A stretch of DNA of 8,995 nucleotides from DATLLN01 sp963809205 (GTDB taxonomy: Bacteria > Actinomycetota > Thermoleophilia > Gaiellales > JAICJC01), in the NCBI GenBank assembly GCA_963809205.1, contig CAWEIS010000007.1, positions 1 through 8,995 of the forward strand. Direction: 5' to 3'. Both the position numbers and the translations under genes were made by a program. Shown here one piece after another: positions 1 through 6,541 of the stretch (positions are counted from its first letter, which is position 1; every line of letters starts with the position of its first letter). The notes beneath the pieces are model-generated. The model had not been told where the DNA came from, ran no database searches, and saw nothing but the letters and a program-made list of their open reading frames with translations.

Positions 1-10
1 ACCCGGACGG

Positions 11-172
11 TCAGAGCGCGCACGCCGTCGGGTCGCTGAGAACGCCGCTCAGGAAGGTGCGAACGGCCCGGATCCGGTCGTAGTTCTGGCCCTCGGCGTT
101 GAGCGACGACACCAGGTCGTGCAGCCGCACGGTGACCGACAGCTCCCAGCCCGCGAGATCACTCCAAGCTAA
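11..172 (-). pseudogene. C-terminal fragment of an unidentified protein (minus strand)
   Basis: Reading the minus strand, a frame with very high G/C at third codon positions runs to a TGA stop at 13-11. It encodes about 50 residues, including the stretches LSVTVRLHDLV, NAEGQNYDRIRAVRTF and the end SDPTACAL. It looks like the helical C-terminus of a real protein, but I do not recognise the family. The frame stays open up to 292, but beyond about 172 it lies antisense to a clearly recognisable transporter fragment, so I do not believe that part is coding. No start codon with a supporting ribosome-binding site is visible near 172. The fragment is therefore either a truncated remnant left by a rearrangement or half of an assembly chimera. 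It could also be a short genuine gene, which I consider less likely. Confidence 0.35.
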
Positions 173-347
173 GAACCCGGCCGCCGCAAACAAGCTCTGG
201 GCACAGGTTGACCGGATGTTTACCGACCAGGCACCATGGCTCGCCCTGGTCAATCCGCGGGGTACAGACCTCGTCTCCGCCCGCGTCGGCAACTACCAGC
301 GCCATCTCGAGTGGGGTGTCTTGCTCGACCAGCTCTGGGTGGTCTAA
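165..347 (+). pseudogene. C-terminal remnant of ABC transporter solute-binding protein (family 5)
   Basis: About 60 residues from near base 165 to the TAA at 345-347 match the characteristic end of oligopeptide/dipeptide/nickel-type solute-binding lipoproteins (SBP_bac_5). The cues are a NPAAANKLWAQVDR helix, DQAPWLALVNP, then VGNYQ and a final WGVLLDQLWV. In intact proteins of this family these residues close a 500-600 residue extracytoplasmic lipoprotein that feeds peptides or similar ligands to an ABC importer. Here there is an in-frame TAG at 81-83 and the family resemblance stops around 165, so more than 85 percent of the protein is missing. The start codon TTG at 99 lacks a ribosome-binding site. 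Codon usage is a little less G/C-biased than in the operon downstream. No other transporter gene is present, so this is best read as a broken, non-functional fragment. Confidence 0.65.
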
Positions 348-403
348 CCGCCGGGAGAGTGGGCGGCGCGCGCACATCCCCGCCTTGCACGATGTCGGTC
401 TGC

Positions 404-434
404 CACGTCACGGTGACGCGCCGTCACCGACGTG
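404..434. promoter_or_regulatory. Bulged inverted repeat, possible operator or hairpin terminator
   Basis: CACGT (404-408) pairs with ACGTG (430-434), and CGGTGACG (411-418) pairs with CGTCACCG (422-429), leaving a two-base bulge (409-410) and a three-base CGC loop. An overlapping perfect palindrome CGTCAC-G-GTGACG occupies 406-418. No T-tract follows, so it is not a textbook intrinsic terminator, although it sits 57 bases after the stop of the transporter remnant. Lying about 30-60 bases upstream of the putative -35 box of the response-regulator operon, it could equally be a binding site for a dimeric regulator. The sequence cannot decide between these roles. Confidence 0.45.
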
Positions 435-466
435 CGCGAACTTCGTGCCGGTGTCCGTGACAGACC

Positions 467-495
467 TTCACGCCGCGCCATCGTGTCCCTAGCAT
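467..495 (+). promoter_or_regulatory. Putative sigma-70-like promoter of the two-component/Tad operon
   Basis: TTCACG (467-472) and TAGCAT (490-495) are separated by exactly 17 bases. Each matches the vegetative consensus at four of six positions, and TAGNAT is a good actinobacterial -10 form. Transcription would start near 502, leaving a leader of about 105 bases before the GTG at 608. The leader can form a small stem (GCCCC 506-510 with GGGGC 519-523). It is the best promoter candidate in the 260-base gap before an otherwise gapless operon. Confidence 0.45.
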
Positions 496-594
496 GGGTC
501 GTGTTGCCCCTCGGCGGCGGGGCGGCAGACCAGACATTCGACCGCCGGCTCACCGTGACGCTCCCATTCCGCGGATCACACGAGCCGGCCTCCC

Positions 595-600
595 AAGGAG
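595..600 (+). promoter_or_regulatory. Ribosome-binding site deciding the response-regulator start
   Basis: AAGGAG ends seven bases before the GTG at 608. This is the best Shine-Dalgarno match near any candidate start of this frame. It places the protein N-terminus directly before the first beta strand of the receiver domain, as expected for the family. Confidence 0.75.
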
Positions 601-607
601 CCGATCT

Positions 608-1315
608 GTGGCTGAGCAGACCGTGCTCGTCGTCGACGACGAGCCTCGAATCGTGGAGTTCCTTTCTGAGAATCTGACGGCCGACGACTACTCGGTGCTG
701 TCCGCGTCCAACGGAGAGGAAGCGCTGGAGGCGCTCGGCCGCACCCGCCCCGACGTGCTCCTGCTCGACGTCGTACTGCCGGGTATGAGCGGTTACGAGG
801 TGTGCCGCCGCGTCCGTGACGCCGACCGGGTGAACGATCCCTGGGACCCGGCCATCCCGATCATCATGCTCAGCGCCAAGGCCGAGAGCACCGATCGCGT
901 GCGCGGTCTGCAGCGCGGGGCCGACGACTACGTGACCAAGCCGTTCCATTACCCCGAGCTGCTCGCGCGCATCTCGAGCCTGCTCAAGCGCGTCCAGCGG
1001 ATCGACGAGTCGCATCTGCTTCGCACCGACGAGCTGGTCGTCAACACGTTGTCCCGTGAGGTGACGATGGGCGGACACCTCGTCCACCTCTCGGTGAAGG
1101 AGTTCCAGCTGCTGGCAACGCTGGCGACGGAGCCGGCACGGGTGTTCTCGAAGCGCGAGCTGCTGGAGACCGTCTGGGAGTTCCGCAGCCCGGGTCGCAC
1201 TCGGACGCTTGACTCGCATGCCAGCCGGCTCCGCCAGAAGCTCGGCGAGCACTCGAACGCCGCCTGGATCGTCAACGTCTGGGGCGTCGGCTATCGGCTC
1301 CACCGCCCGGAGTGA
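608..1315 (+). CDS. OmpR/PhoB-family two-component response regulator
   Basis: This 235-residue cytoplasmic transcription factor has a receiver domain (about residues 4-122) followed by a winged-helix DNA-binding domain (about 132-233), the normal length for the OmpR/PhoB family. The receiver keeps the acidic pair D10-D11, phospho-acceptor D54 (in LLLDVVLPG), S89 and K111 (in VTKPF), so it should be phosphorylatable. A slightly long loop (residues 73-82, rich in D, N and P) precedes the fourth strand. The effector domain shows the typical LSVKEFQLL helix, the recognition region around TLDSHASRLRQKL and the wing ending in WGVGYRL. The GTG start is chosen because of AAGGAG seven bases upstream; the upstream ATG at 494 lies inside the putative -10 box. 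The stop overlaps the kinase start by one base, so the two are translationally coupled partners. Its targets are unknown; the downstream Tad genes and its own promoter are likely candidates. Confidence 0.95.
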   Translation: MAEQTVLVVDDEPRIVEFLSENLTADDYSVLSASNGEEALEALGRTRPDVLLLDVVLPGMSGYEVCRRVRDADRVNDPWDPAIPIIMLSAKAESTDRVRGLQRGADDYVTKPFHYPELLARISSLLKRVQRIDESHLLRTDELVVNTLSREVTMGGHLVHLSVKEFQLLATLATEPARVFSKRELLETVWEFRSPGRTRTLDSHASRLRQKLGEHSNAAWIVNVWGVGYRLHRPE

Positions 1316-2301
1316 TGACCTCCGCCCCCGAGCTCAGGCCCGCCGCGACATCGGCCGCGATCGTCGCCGTCGCCGGTGCGTCCTCCGTGATCCTGCCGAC
1401 CGGCGCACACTGGGCGGTGGCCGGCGGCGCCGCGATCGCAGCGGCGGTGCTCGCCGCGCTGCACACCAGGCGCGTCGCCCGTGTGGCAAACGACGTGGCG
1501 ACTTTGACCGAGCGGGTCGCCGCCGGCGAGTACGGCGGCAGGGTGGAGGCCCCGTCGCCGGTCGAGCTGCGCTCGCTCGCGGATAGCGTGAACGGCCTGG
1601 CGGCGCGGCTCGCGCGTGAGGGCCATTCCCGGGCGAACTTCATCGGCAAGGTGTCGCATGAGCTCCGCACGCCGCTGACGGTGATCAAGGGCTACGTCTA
1701 CGCGCTGCGCCGGGTCGAGGATGACCCGGCCCGCGCCGCCAAGCTCGACATCATCAACGGCGAGTGCGAACGGCTCGCCTACCTGGTCGAGGATCTGCTC
1801 GAGCTGTCTCGCGCCCAGGCGGGCGAGCTTCGGGTGTCGGCCGAGCTGTTCTCGCTCCGCGACTGCGTCGAGGAGATGACGCATCGGCTGCGGCCCTCGG
1901 CCGAGCAGCGCGACGTCGAGCTCCGCCTGGAGTGGGCCGCCGGGCATTCGCCGGTGATGGGCGACGAGAACCGCGTGCGCCAGATCGTCGCGAACCTGGT
2001 CACCAATGGCATCAAGTACGCTCCGCCGCACACCGCCGTCACGATCTGCGGCAGCATGGCCGGGGGCGAGCTCGAGGTCTCGGTGACCGATCAGGGACGC
2101 GGTATCGCCGCCGCGGATCACGACGGCATCTTCGACGAGTTCACGCAGGCGCCGGGATCGGAGCCGGGTGCGGGGCTGGGACTCGCCATCGCCCGCGAGC
2201 TGGCCGCCGCCCACGGCGGCGCGATCGACGTCGCGAGCGCACCGGGTGCCGGCACCACCTTCACGCTGCGGCTGCCGGTCTGGGTCGAGGAGCTGTCGTG
2301 A
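1315..2301 (+). CDS. Sensor histidine kinase (two TM, HAMP, HisKA, HATPase) without extracellular sensor
   Basis: This 328-residue membrane histidine kinase should phosphorylate the regulator encoded just upstream. Two hydrophobic segments (about 13-28 and 34-49) are joined by only a handful of residues, so there is essentially no extracytoplasmic sensor domain. A HAMP-like linker (about 50-103) follows. The dimerisation domain carries the phospho-acceptor H115 in SHELRTPL. The ATPase domain shows the N box (N227, N231 in NLVTNGIKYA), the G1 box (D259 in DQGRGI), the F box (FDEF, 273-276) and the G2 box (GAGLGLA, 285-291), so it is catalytically complete. The ATG at 1315 shares its A with the regulator's TGA; a GTG at 1312 is an alternative start adding one residue. 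The input may be sensed within the membrane or through a partner protein. That partner could be one of the neighbouring pilus proteins, which is inference. Confidence 0.95.
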   Translation: MTSAPELRPAATSAAIVAVAGASSVILPTGAHWAVAGGAAIAAAVLAALHTRRVARVANDVATLTERVAAGEYGGRVEAPSPVELRSLADSVNGLAARLAREGHSRANFIGKVSHELRTPLTVIKGYVYALRRVEDDPARAAKLDIINGECERLAYLVEDLLELSRAQAGELRVSAELFSLRDCVEEMTHRLRPSAEQRDVELRLEWAAGHSPVMGDENRVRQIVANLVTNGIKYAPPHTAVTICGSMAGGELEVSVTDQGRGIAAADHDGIFDEFTQAPGSEPGAGLGLAIARELAAAHGGAIDVASAPGAGTTFTLRLPVWVEELS

Positions 2302-3083
2302 GCAGGCCCGCGCTTCGCCTCGCCGAGCCCAACCGGGAGCCGCAGGGGGAATCCGGTGTGCCGGTCACGGTCGCCGTCGCCGGCCGCGCGGCGGTCGACC
2401 GGCTTGTGCGGCTGGCCGTCGATCGGCGCGTGGTCGTGCTGGTGCCGGGTGCACGGCGCATCGTCGGTGTCGACGTTCTCCATGCCGCCGCCCGATCGCC
2501 CGAGTCGGAGCTGGAGATCGTCCATCTGACGGCGGTCGGCGTCGGCGCCCGCTACCTCGAGGCGGTCGGCGGCCGCGCGGCCGCCGCCCGATGGGCGCCG
2601 CACGAGATCTGCTGCCTGGTCTCCGAGGTGGAGCGCAGGATGACGAGTTGGGTGTGCGGCCCGCGCCTGCCGTTGGGTCGGCTGCGTCCGGAGCTGCTGC
2701 GGCGCCGTTCCGCGTCCGTGCTCTGCGGTGGCCGCTGGCGTGCCGTCGCGGCTTCCCCGGCACTTCCCGCCGAGGCGCTCGAGCGCGGCCTGGCTCGGGC
2801 GAGCACGTGCCTGGCGGCGCTCAGCGGCACCGGCGGGGGGTGGGCGGACGAGCGCCTGGACGCCTGGCGCCGGGCGGGCGCCGTCGCCGGCCGCCTCGAC
2901 GGCGGCCTCGCACGGGAGCTGGACATGCGCTGGGCGCTGGAGCTCGCGGTGGCGCCCACCCTGACTGCGGCCGGGTTGTCCACGCTGCGCGAGCAGGTGG
3001 CGTCGGCGCCGCGCTGTGGCTGGTGCCGGCTGCCCGTGATCGGCGCGGCCTGCCCGCGGTGCGCGCTGGCGGACGTGCGGTGA
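2298..3083 (+). CDS. Uncharacterised protein with C-terminal zinc ribbon, in Tad operon
   Basis: I do not recognise this 261-residue protein. It has no signal peptide and no convincing membrane segment, so it should be cytoplasmic. The N-terminal half alternates short beta-like strands (VPVTVAVAG, RRVVVLVPG, SELEIVHLTAV) with helices. The middle is arginine/alanine-rich and helical, with isolated cysteines (105, 106, 120, 143, 171). The C-terminus carries C-x2-C-x8-C-x2-C (C240, C243, C252, C255), a typical zinc-ribbon knuckle. The GTG start overlaps the kinase stop by four bases (GTGA), with GAGGAG five bases upstream, and its own stop overlaps the CpaB start by four bases. It is therefore co-translated with both the two-component pair and the pilus genes. 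It might link signalling to pilus assembly or bind nucleic acid or protein through the zinc ribbon; both are guesses. Confidence 0.85.
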   Translation: MSRPALRLAEPNREPQGESGVPVTVAVAGRAAVDRLVRLAVDRRVVVLVPGARRIVGVDVLHAAARSPESELEIVHLTAVGVGARYLEAVGGRAAAARWAPHEICCLVSEVERRMTSWVCGPRLPLGRLRPELLRRRSASVLCGGRWRAVAASPALPAEALERGLARASTCLAALSGTGGGWADERLDAWRRAGAVAGRLDGGLARELDMRWALELAVAPTLTAAGLSTLREQVASAPRCGWCRLPVIGAACPRCALADVR

Positions 3084-3664
3084 GGCGGCGGCGCTGGATC
3101 AGCCTGGCGCTGGTGGCCGCGGGCGTGGTAGCAGCCCTCGCCGGTATCGGCAGCGGGGACGGTGGGCATCCGGAACCGGCCGCGGTGCAGATCGTCGTCA
3201 CCCGCAGCCAGATCGCCGCGGGTGCCGTCGTCCGTGCCGGTGACCTGGCCACGGTCGCGGTGCCACAGTCGATCGCGGTGCGCGGCGCGGTGATCGACCC
3301 GGCGAGCGCGGTAGGCGCGCGCACGGCGGTGGCACTGCCCGCGGAGGCACCGCTGATGGTCGCCGAGCTCGCTCAACCTGCGGGCCGGCCGGGCGACCGT
3401 GACGTCGCCGTCCGCCTCGACACCGCGGCGGGGATCCCGGCCGGTGCGCTGGCCGGCGCTCGCGCCGATCTGTACGCGACCACTTCCGGGCACGGTGGCC
3501 GGACGCGGGCCGTCCTCCGCAACGTGTTCGTCGTGTCGGCCTCGGCCGACGATGGCGATGCGGTGGCGACGCTCCGCGTGCCGGAGCGCGTTGTGCCCGT
3601 GCTGGTTGCCGCCGAGGGCAGCAGCTCGCTGCGGCTGGTCATGCACGCACCGGAGCAGATGTGA
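3080..3664 (+). CDS. cpaB: CpaB/RcpC-like Tad pilus assembly protein with SAF domain
   Basis: This 194-residue protein has a basic N-terminus (RRRR) and one hydrophobic segment (about residues 6-23), acting as an uncleaved anchor or signal, so most of it lies outside the membrane. Residues about 36-99 form an SAF-type fold, as in CpaB/RcpC: an IVVTRSQIAAGAVVRAGDLA motif, a valine-proline strand, then a domain-swap-like VGARTAVALPAEAPLM strand. Residues 107-190 resemble the beta-rich C-terminal part of CpaB. CpaB proteins act with the secretin in diderms; in monoderms the role is less clear but the gene is commonly kept in tad clusters. At 194 residues it is shorter than proteobacterial CpaB (usually 250-300). 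The GTG start overlaps the preceding stop by four bases and its stop overlaps cpaE by four. The assignment rests on the SAF domain plus context. Confidence 0.8.
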   Translation: MRRRRWISLALVAAGVVAALAGIGSGDGGHPEPAAVQIVVTRSQIAAGAVVRAGDLATVAVPQSIAVRGAVIDPASAVGARTAVALPAEAPLMVAELAQPAGRPGDRDVAVRLDTAAGIPAGALAGARADLYATTSGHGGRTRAVLRNVFVVSASADDGDAVATLRVPERVVPVLVAAEGSSSLRLVMHAPEQM

Positions 3665-4743
3665 ACGGCCGCGGCGCCATCCGTGCCCTGGTGATCGCGT
3701 CCGGGCCGGGCACCGCGCCCGCACTGACCCGGGCCGTGGAGCTCGCCCCCGGCATCGAGCTGGCGGGCGAGGTTGACGCGATGCGCGCGCTGGCCGGGCT
3801 TCGGCCGGCCTGTGACGCCTTCCTGGTCGTGGGCGATCCGGCGGTCGTCCGGGAGCTGGCCGCGGCCTCTCCCGGGATCCCGGCGGTGTTGGTCGGCGGC
3901 GATGCGGACGGTCAGCATCTGCGGCTGGCGATGTCGGCCGGCGCCCGCGGTGTCGTGTCGGCGGAGCCGCGTCCCGAGGAGCTCGCCGCATCGCTGCTCG
4001 ACGCCGTCGGTGCGACCGCGCCGGCCCAGGAGCGTCGCCGCGACGGGCGGGTGGTCGCGGTGTGCGCTGCCAAGGGCGGCGTGGGAGCAACGACCGTGGC
4101 GGTCGGGATCGCCGCGGCGGCCTCGGGCATGCTCGTCGACGCCGCCGCCGGGCACGGCACCCTGGCCGGGCATCTCGGGTGCTATCCGCAGCGCTCGCTG
4201 GCCGACCTCGCCCGGCTCGCCGGGTCGGTGGGCGCCGAGGCCGTCGCGGCCGTGCGCACCGAGCACCCGAGTGGCATGGGCGTGGTGGCGGGCCTCTCCG
4301 AGCCCGACCTGGTGGGGTTGCTGCCGTCGGGGCTGGGCGCCGCCCTCGCGCGCGAGTGCCGGTCGGTGGCCGGCACGACGGTCTTCGATCTGGGCAGGCC
4401 GGGATCGCCGTTTGCCATCGAGACAGCGCGCTGTACGGACACCGTCGTGCTGGTGTTGACTCCCGACGCGCTTGCCGCGACCGCAGCCGCAGCCACCATC
4501 GGCACGCTGGTTCGCCGCGGCGTCGCCCCGGACTCGGTCGTGCTGGTCGTCAACCGCTGGCGCGGCGGGGATGCGTTGCCGCTGCGGGCGATCGAGGCGA
4601 CCGCAGGCGCGCGGGTGCTCGGAGTTGTCCGCGAGGACGCCGACGGCGCCGGCCGCTTCAGCAACTCGGGCGCGGTGCCGCCGGTCAAGCGCCGCGGCCT
4701 CGGCCGGGATCTCAGCAGCCTTGCTGATCGGCTTCCCGGATGA
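3661..4743 (+). CDS. cpaE: CpaE/TadZ-like pilus localisation ATPase
   Basis: This 360-residue cytoplasmic protein has a receiver-like N-terminal domain (about 5-118) and a ParA/MinD-like ATPase domain (about 130-345), the CpaE/TadZ architecture. In the family this protein positions the Tad machine, often at a pole, and recruits CpaF. The receiver-like part has no phospho-acceptor Asp: the equivalent strand reads DAFLVVGDP. It is therefore probably a structural pseudo-receiver. The nucleotide-binding loop is AAKGGVGATT: the signature lysine K138 is kept but the usual P-loop lysine is alanine (A143). D160 (MLVDAA) and D243 (VFDLGRP) correspond to the A' and Walker B aspartates, and N298 (VVNRW) to the base-binding region. 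GGAG lies five bases before the GTG start, and both ends overlap their neighbours by four bases. KGGVGATT-type loops occur in other CpaE-like proteins, so some nucleotide binding remains plausible. Confidence 0.85.
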   Translation: MNGRGAIRALVIASGPGTAPALTRAVELAPGIELAGEVDAMRALAGLRPACDAFLVVGDPAVVRELAAASPGIPAVLVGGDADGQHLRLAMSAGARGVVSAEPRPEELAASLLDAVGATAPAQERRRDGRVVAVCAAKGGVGATTVAVGIAAAASGMLVDAAAGHGTLAGHLGCYPQRSLADLARLAGSVGAEAVAAVRTEHPSGMGVVAGLSEPDLVGLLPSGLGAALARECRSVAGTTVFDLGRPGSPFAIETARCTDTVVLVLTPDALAATAAAATIGTLVRRGVAPDSVVLVVNRWRGGDALPLRAIEATAGARVLGVVREDADGAGRFSNSGAVPPVKRRGLGRDLSSLADRLPG

Positions 4744-5900
4744 ATGCGGACCTGGCGCCGCTGGTCGCCCGCTACCGGGAGCTGGTGCGCGAGGAGCTGC
4801 TCCGCCGGCCCTGGCTCGACGGCGATCTGCGGGGAGCAGTGGAGGCGGTCGCGCTCGACCTGATCCGCCGTGACCGGCTGCCGCTCGCTCCCGGCGAGCT
4901 GGAGCGCCTGACCGCGGCGGTCGCCGACGAGGCGGCCGGGGTCGGTCCACTCGAGGGGCTCGTTCGCGACCCGACGGTGACGGAGGTGATCGTGAACGGC
5001 CCGGAGCGGGTGTACGCGGAGCGCGATGGGAGGCTGCGCGAGGAGGCAGTGCGGTTCGAGGACGAGGCGCACCTACGCCACGTCATCGACCGCATCGTGT
5101 CGGCGGTCGGCCGGCGGGTCGACGAGTCGAGTCCGATGGTTGACGCCCGCCTGCCGGACGGCAGCCGGGTGAATGCGGTGTTGCCGCCGCTGGCGGTAGA
5201 CGGGCCGCTGCTGACGATCCGCAAGTTCTCGGCGGCCGCGCTCTCGATCGCCGCGATGGTCGACACCGGCAGCGTGCGGGCGGCGCATGCCGAGCTGCTC
5301 GATCGGGCGGTGCGCGGCCGGCTGAACGTCGTCATCAGCGGCGGCACCGGCACGGGAAAGACGACGCTCCTCAACGCACTGGCGGCGTACATCGATCCCG
5401 CCGAGCGGATCGTCACGGTCGAGGACGCCGCCGAGCTGCGGCTCCCACAGCCGCATGTGGCACGGCTCGAGGCCCGGCCGTCGAACATCGAGGGCAGGGG
5501 GGAGATCACCGTCCGTGCCCTGGTGCGCAACGCGCTGCGCATGCGACCCGACCGGATCGTGGTCGGCGAGGTGCGCGGTGGCGAGGCGCTGGACATGCTC
5601 CAGGCGATGAACACCGGTCACGACGGGTCGTTGACCACGGTGCATGCGAGCTCGCCGGAGGACGCGCTGCGGCGGATCGAGACGATGGCGCTGATGGGCG
5701 GCGTCGACCTGCCGCATGCCGCGATCCGCGAGCAGCTGCAGTCGGCCGTCGACGTCGTCGTCCACGTCGCCCGGCAGCGGGACGGCCATCGGGCCGTCCG
5801 CTACGTGGAGGGGCGGCGCCGCACCACCGGCGAGCTGCGGCCGCTCGATCCGCGGCTCGTCGACGAGCTGATCGACGGGCGATGCGGGCCGATCGCCTGA
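4740..5900 (+). CDS. cpaF: CpaF/TadA-type secretion ATPase
   Basis: This 386-residue hexameric ATPase powers extension of the Tad pilus from the cytoplasmic face. The N-terminal helical region and PAS-like N-domain (to about residue 160) include the family phrase VGPLEGLVRDPTVTEVIVNG. The catalytic domain shows Walker A GTGTGKTT (202-209, K207), the Asp/Glu box VTVEDAAEL (226-234, E228), Walker B RIVVGEVRG (272-280, E277) and the His box GHDGSLTTVHA (293-303), all intact. The length fits the compact actinobacterial CpaF/TadA class (VirB11-like) rather than longer type II GspE proteins. The ATG start overlaps the cpaE stop by four bases (ATGA). The 3' end overlaps tadB by 19 bases. Together with the two platform proteins downstream this gives the minimal inner-membrane motor, and it is the most secure call in the locus. 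Confidence 0.96.
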   Translation: MNADLAPLVARYRELVREELLRRPWLDGDLRGAVEAVALDLIRRDRLPLAPGELERLTAAVADEAAGVGPLEGLVRDPTVTEVIVNGPERVYAERDGRLREEAVRFEDEAHLRHVIDRIVSAVGRRVDESSPMVDARLPDGSRVNAVLPPLAVDGPLLTIRKFSAAALSIAAMVDTGSVRAAHAELLDRAVRGRLNVVISGGTGTGKTTLLNALAAYIDPAERIVTVEDAAELRLPQPHVARLEARPSNIEGRGEITVRALVRNALRMRPDRIVVGEVRGGEALDMLQAMNTGHDGSLTTVHASSPEDALRRIETMALMGGVDLPHAAIREQLQSAVDVVVHVARQRDGHRAVRYVEGRRRTTGELRPLDPRLVDELIDGRCGPIA

Positions 5901-6541
5901 CCATCCTCCTGCTCCTGGTCGCCGCGGTCGCCACGTGGCCGGAGATCGTGCGCCTGCGGCCGCCTCGTAGGTTGAAGGAGGCGGTCGAGCGCTGGCGCGA
6001 GCGGCGCACCGAACGTGAGGCGGCCCGCGGGCTGCCGGCCGCGTGCGCCGAGCTTGCCGCGCACGTCCGCGCCGGCCGGTCGCTCTCCCAGGCGGTGGCG
6101 GATGCGGCCGACGGCGTGCCCGAGCCGATCGCGTCGCGACTCCGCGCATGCGGTGCCGCCGTCGCGCTGGGGACGGGGCCTGCCGATGCCCTGCGCTCGC
6201 TGGGGGAGAACGACGACGTCCGGCTGCTGACGGCCGCAGTCGGGCTGCAGGCGCGCCACGGCGGAGACCTCGCCGCGCTGCTCGACGGCCTGTCCGAGCT
6301 GCTGGTCGAGCGCGCCGACCTGCGGCGTGCCGCCGAGGTCGCGACCGCCCAGGCGCGGGCCACAGCCCGGATGGTGATCGGGCTGCCGGTGGCCGCACTA
6401 GTCGCGCTCTGGCTGCTCGACCGGCCGGCGCTGGGCATGCTCGCGGGCTCACCGATCGGCTGGGCGGCACTCGCCACCTCGGCCGGCCTGTGCGTGCTCG
6501 GCTCGCGGCTGATCGCACGGCTGGGCGCGGTCGTGCCGTGA
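5882..6541 (+). CDS. tadB: TadB-like type II/IV secretion platform protein (short)
   Basis: This 219-residue integral membrane protein belongs to the T2SSF/GspF superfamily. It has one N-terminal membrane segment (about 6-24), a cytoplasmic helical F-domain (about 45-160) and two closely spaced C-terminal helices (about 164-181 and 191-212). The F-domain carries the typical pattern ELAAHVRAGRSLSQAVADAA, then a GTGPADAL turn and an LQARHGGDLAALLDGL helix, as seen in TadB. TadB usually has about 300 residues with two N-terminal helices; this version is trimmed at the N-terminus, as is common in actinobacterial tad clusters. It would form the membrane platform with TadC, on which CpaF acts. The ATG at 5882 lies 19 bases inside cpaF, and no strong ribosome-binding site precedes it, so translation probably depends on coupling. 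The stop overlaps tadC by four bases. Confidence 0.88.
   Translation: MRADRLTILLLLVAAVATWPEIVRLRPPRRLKEAVERWRERRTEREAARGLPAACAELAAHVRAGRSLSQAVADAADGVPEPIASRLRACGAAVALGTGPADALRSLGENDDVRLLTAAVGLQARHGGDLAALLDGLSELLVERADLRRAAEVATAQARATARMVIGLPVAALVALWLLDRPALGMLAGSPIGWAALATSAGLCVLGSRLIARLGAVVP

Noticed and set aside
173..292. Upstream part of the minus-strand frame at 11-292
   Set aside because: It is antisense to the recognisable solute-binding protein C-terminus and loses resemblance to coding sequence there.
494..607. N-terminal extension of the response regulator from the ATG at 494
   Set aside because: The ATG overlaps the putative -10 box, the extension is arginine/proline-rich without homology, and AAGGAG supports the GTG at 608.
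344..1303. 319-codon minus-strand open frame antisense to the response regulator
   Set aside because: Its product is low-complexity R/A/H-rich sequence. It is a by-product of GC-rich codons of a clearly identified plus-strand gene.
2552..6518. Several long minus-strand open frames (2552-4090, 3373-4950, 5073-6518)
   Set aside because: All lie antisense to well-supported Tad genes and encode Arg/Pro/Ala-rich sequence without motifs.
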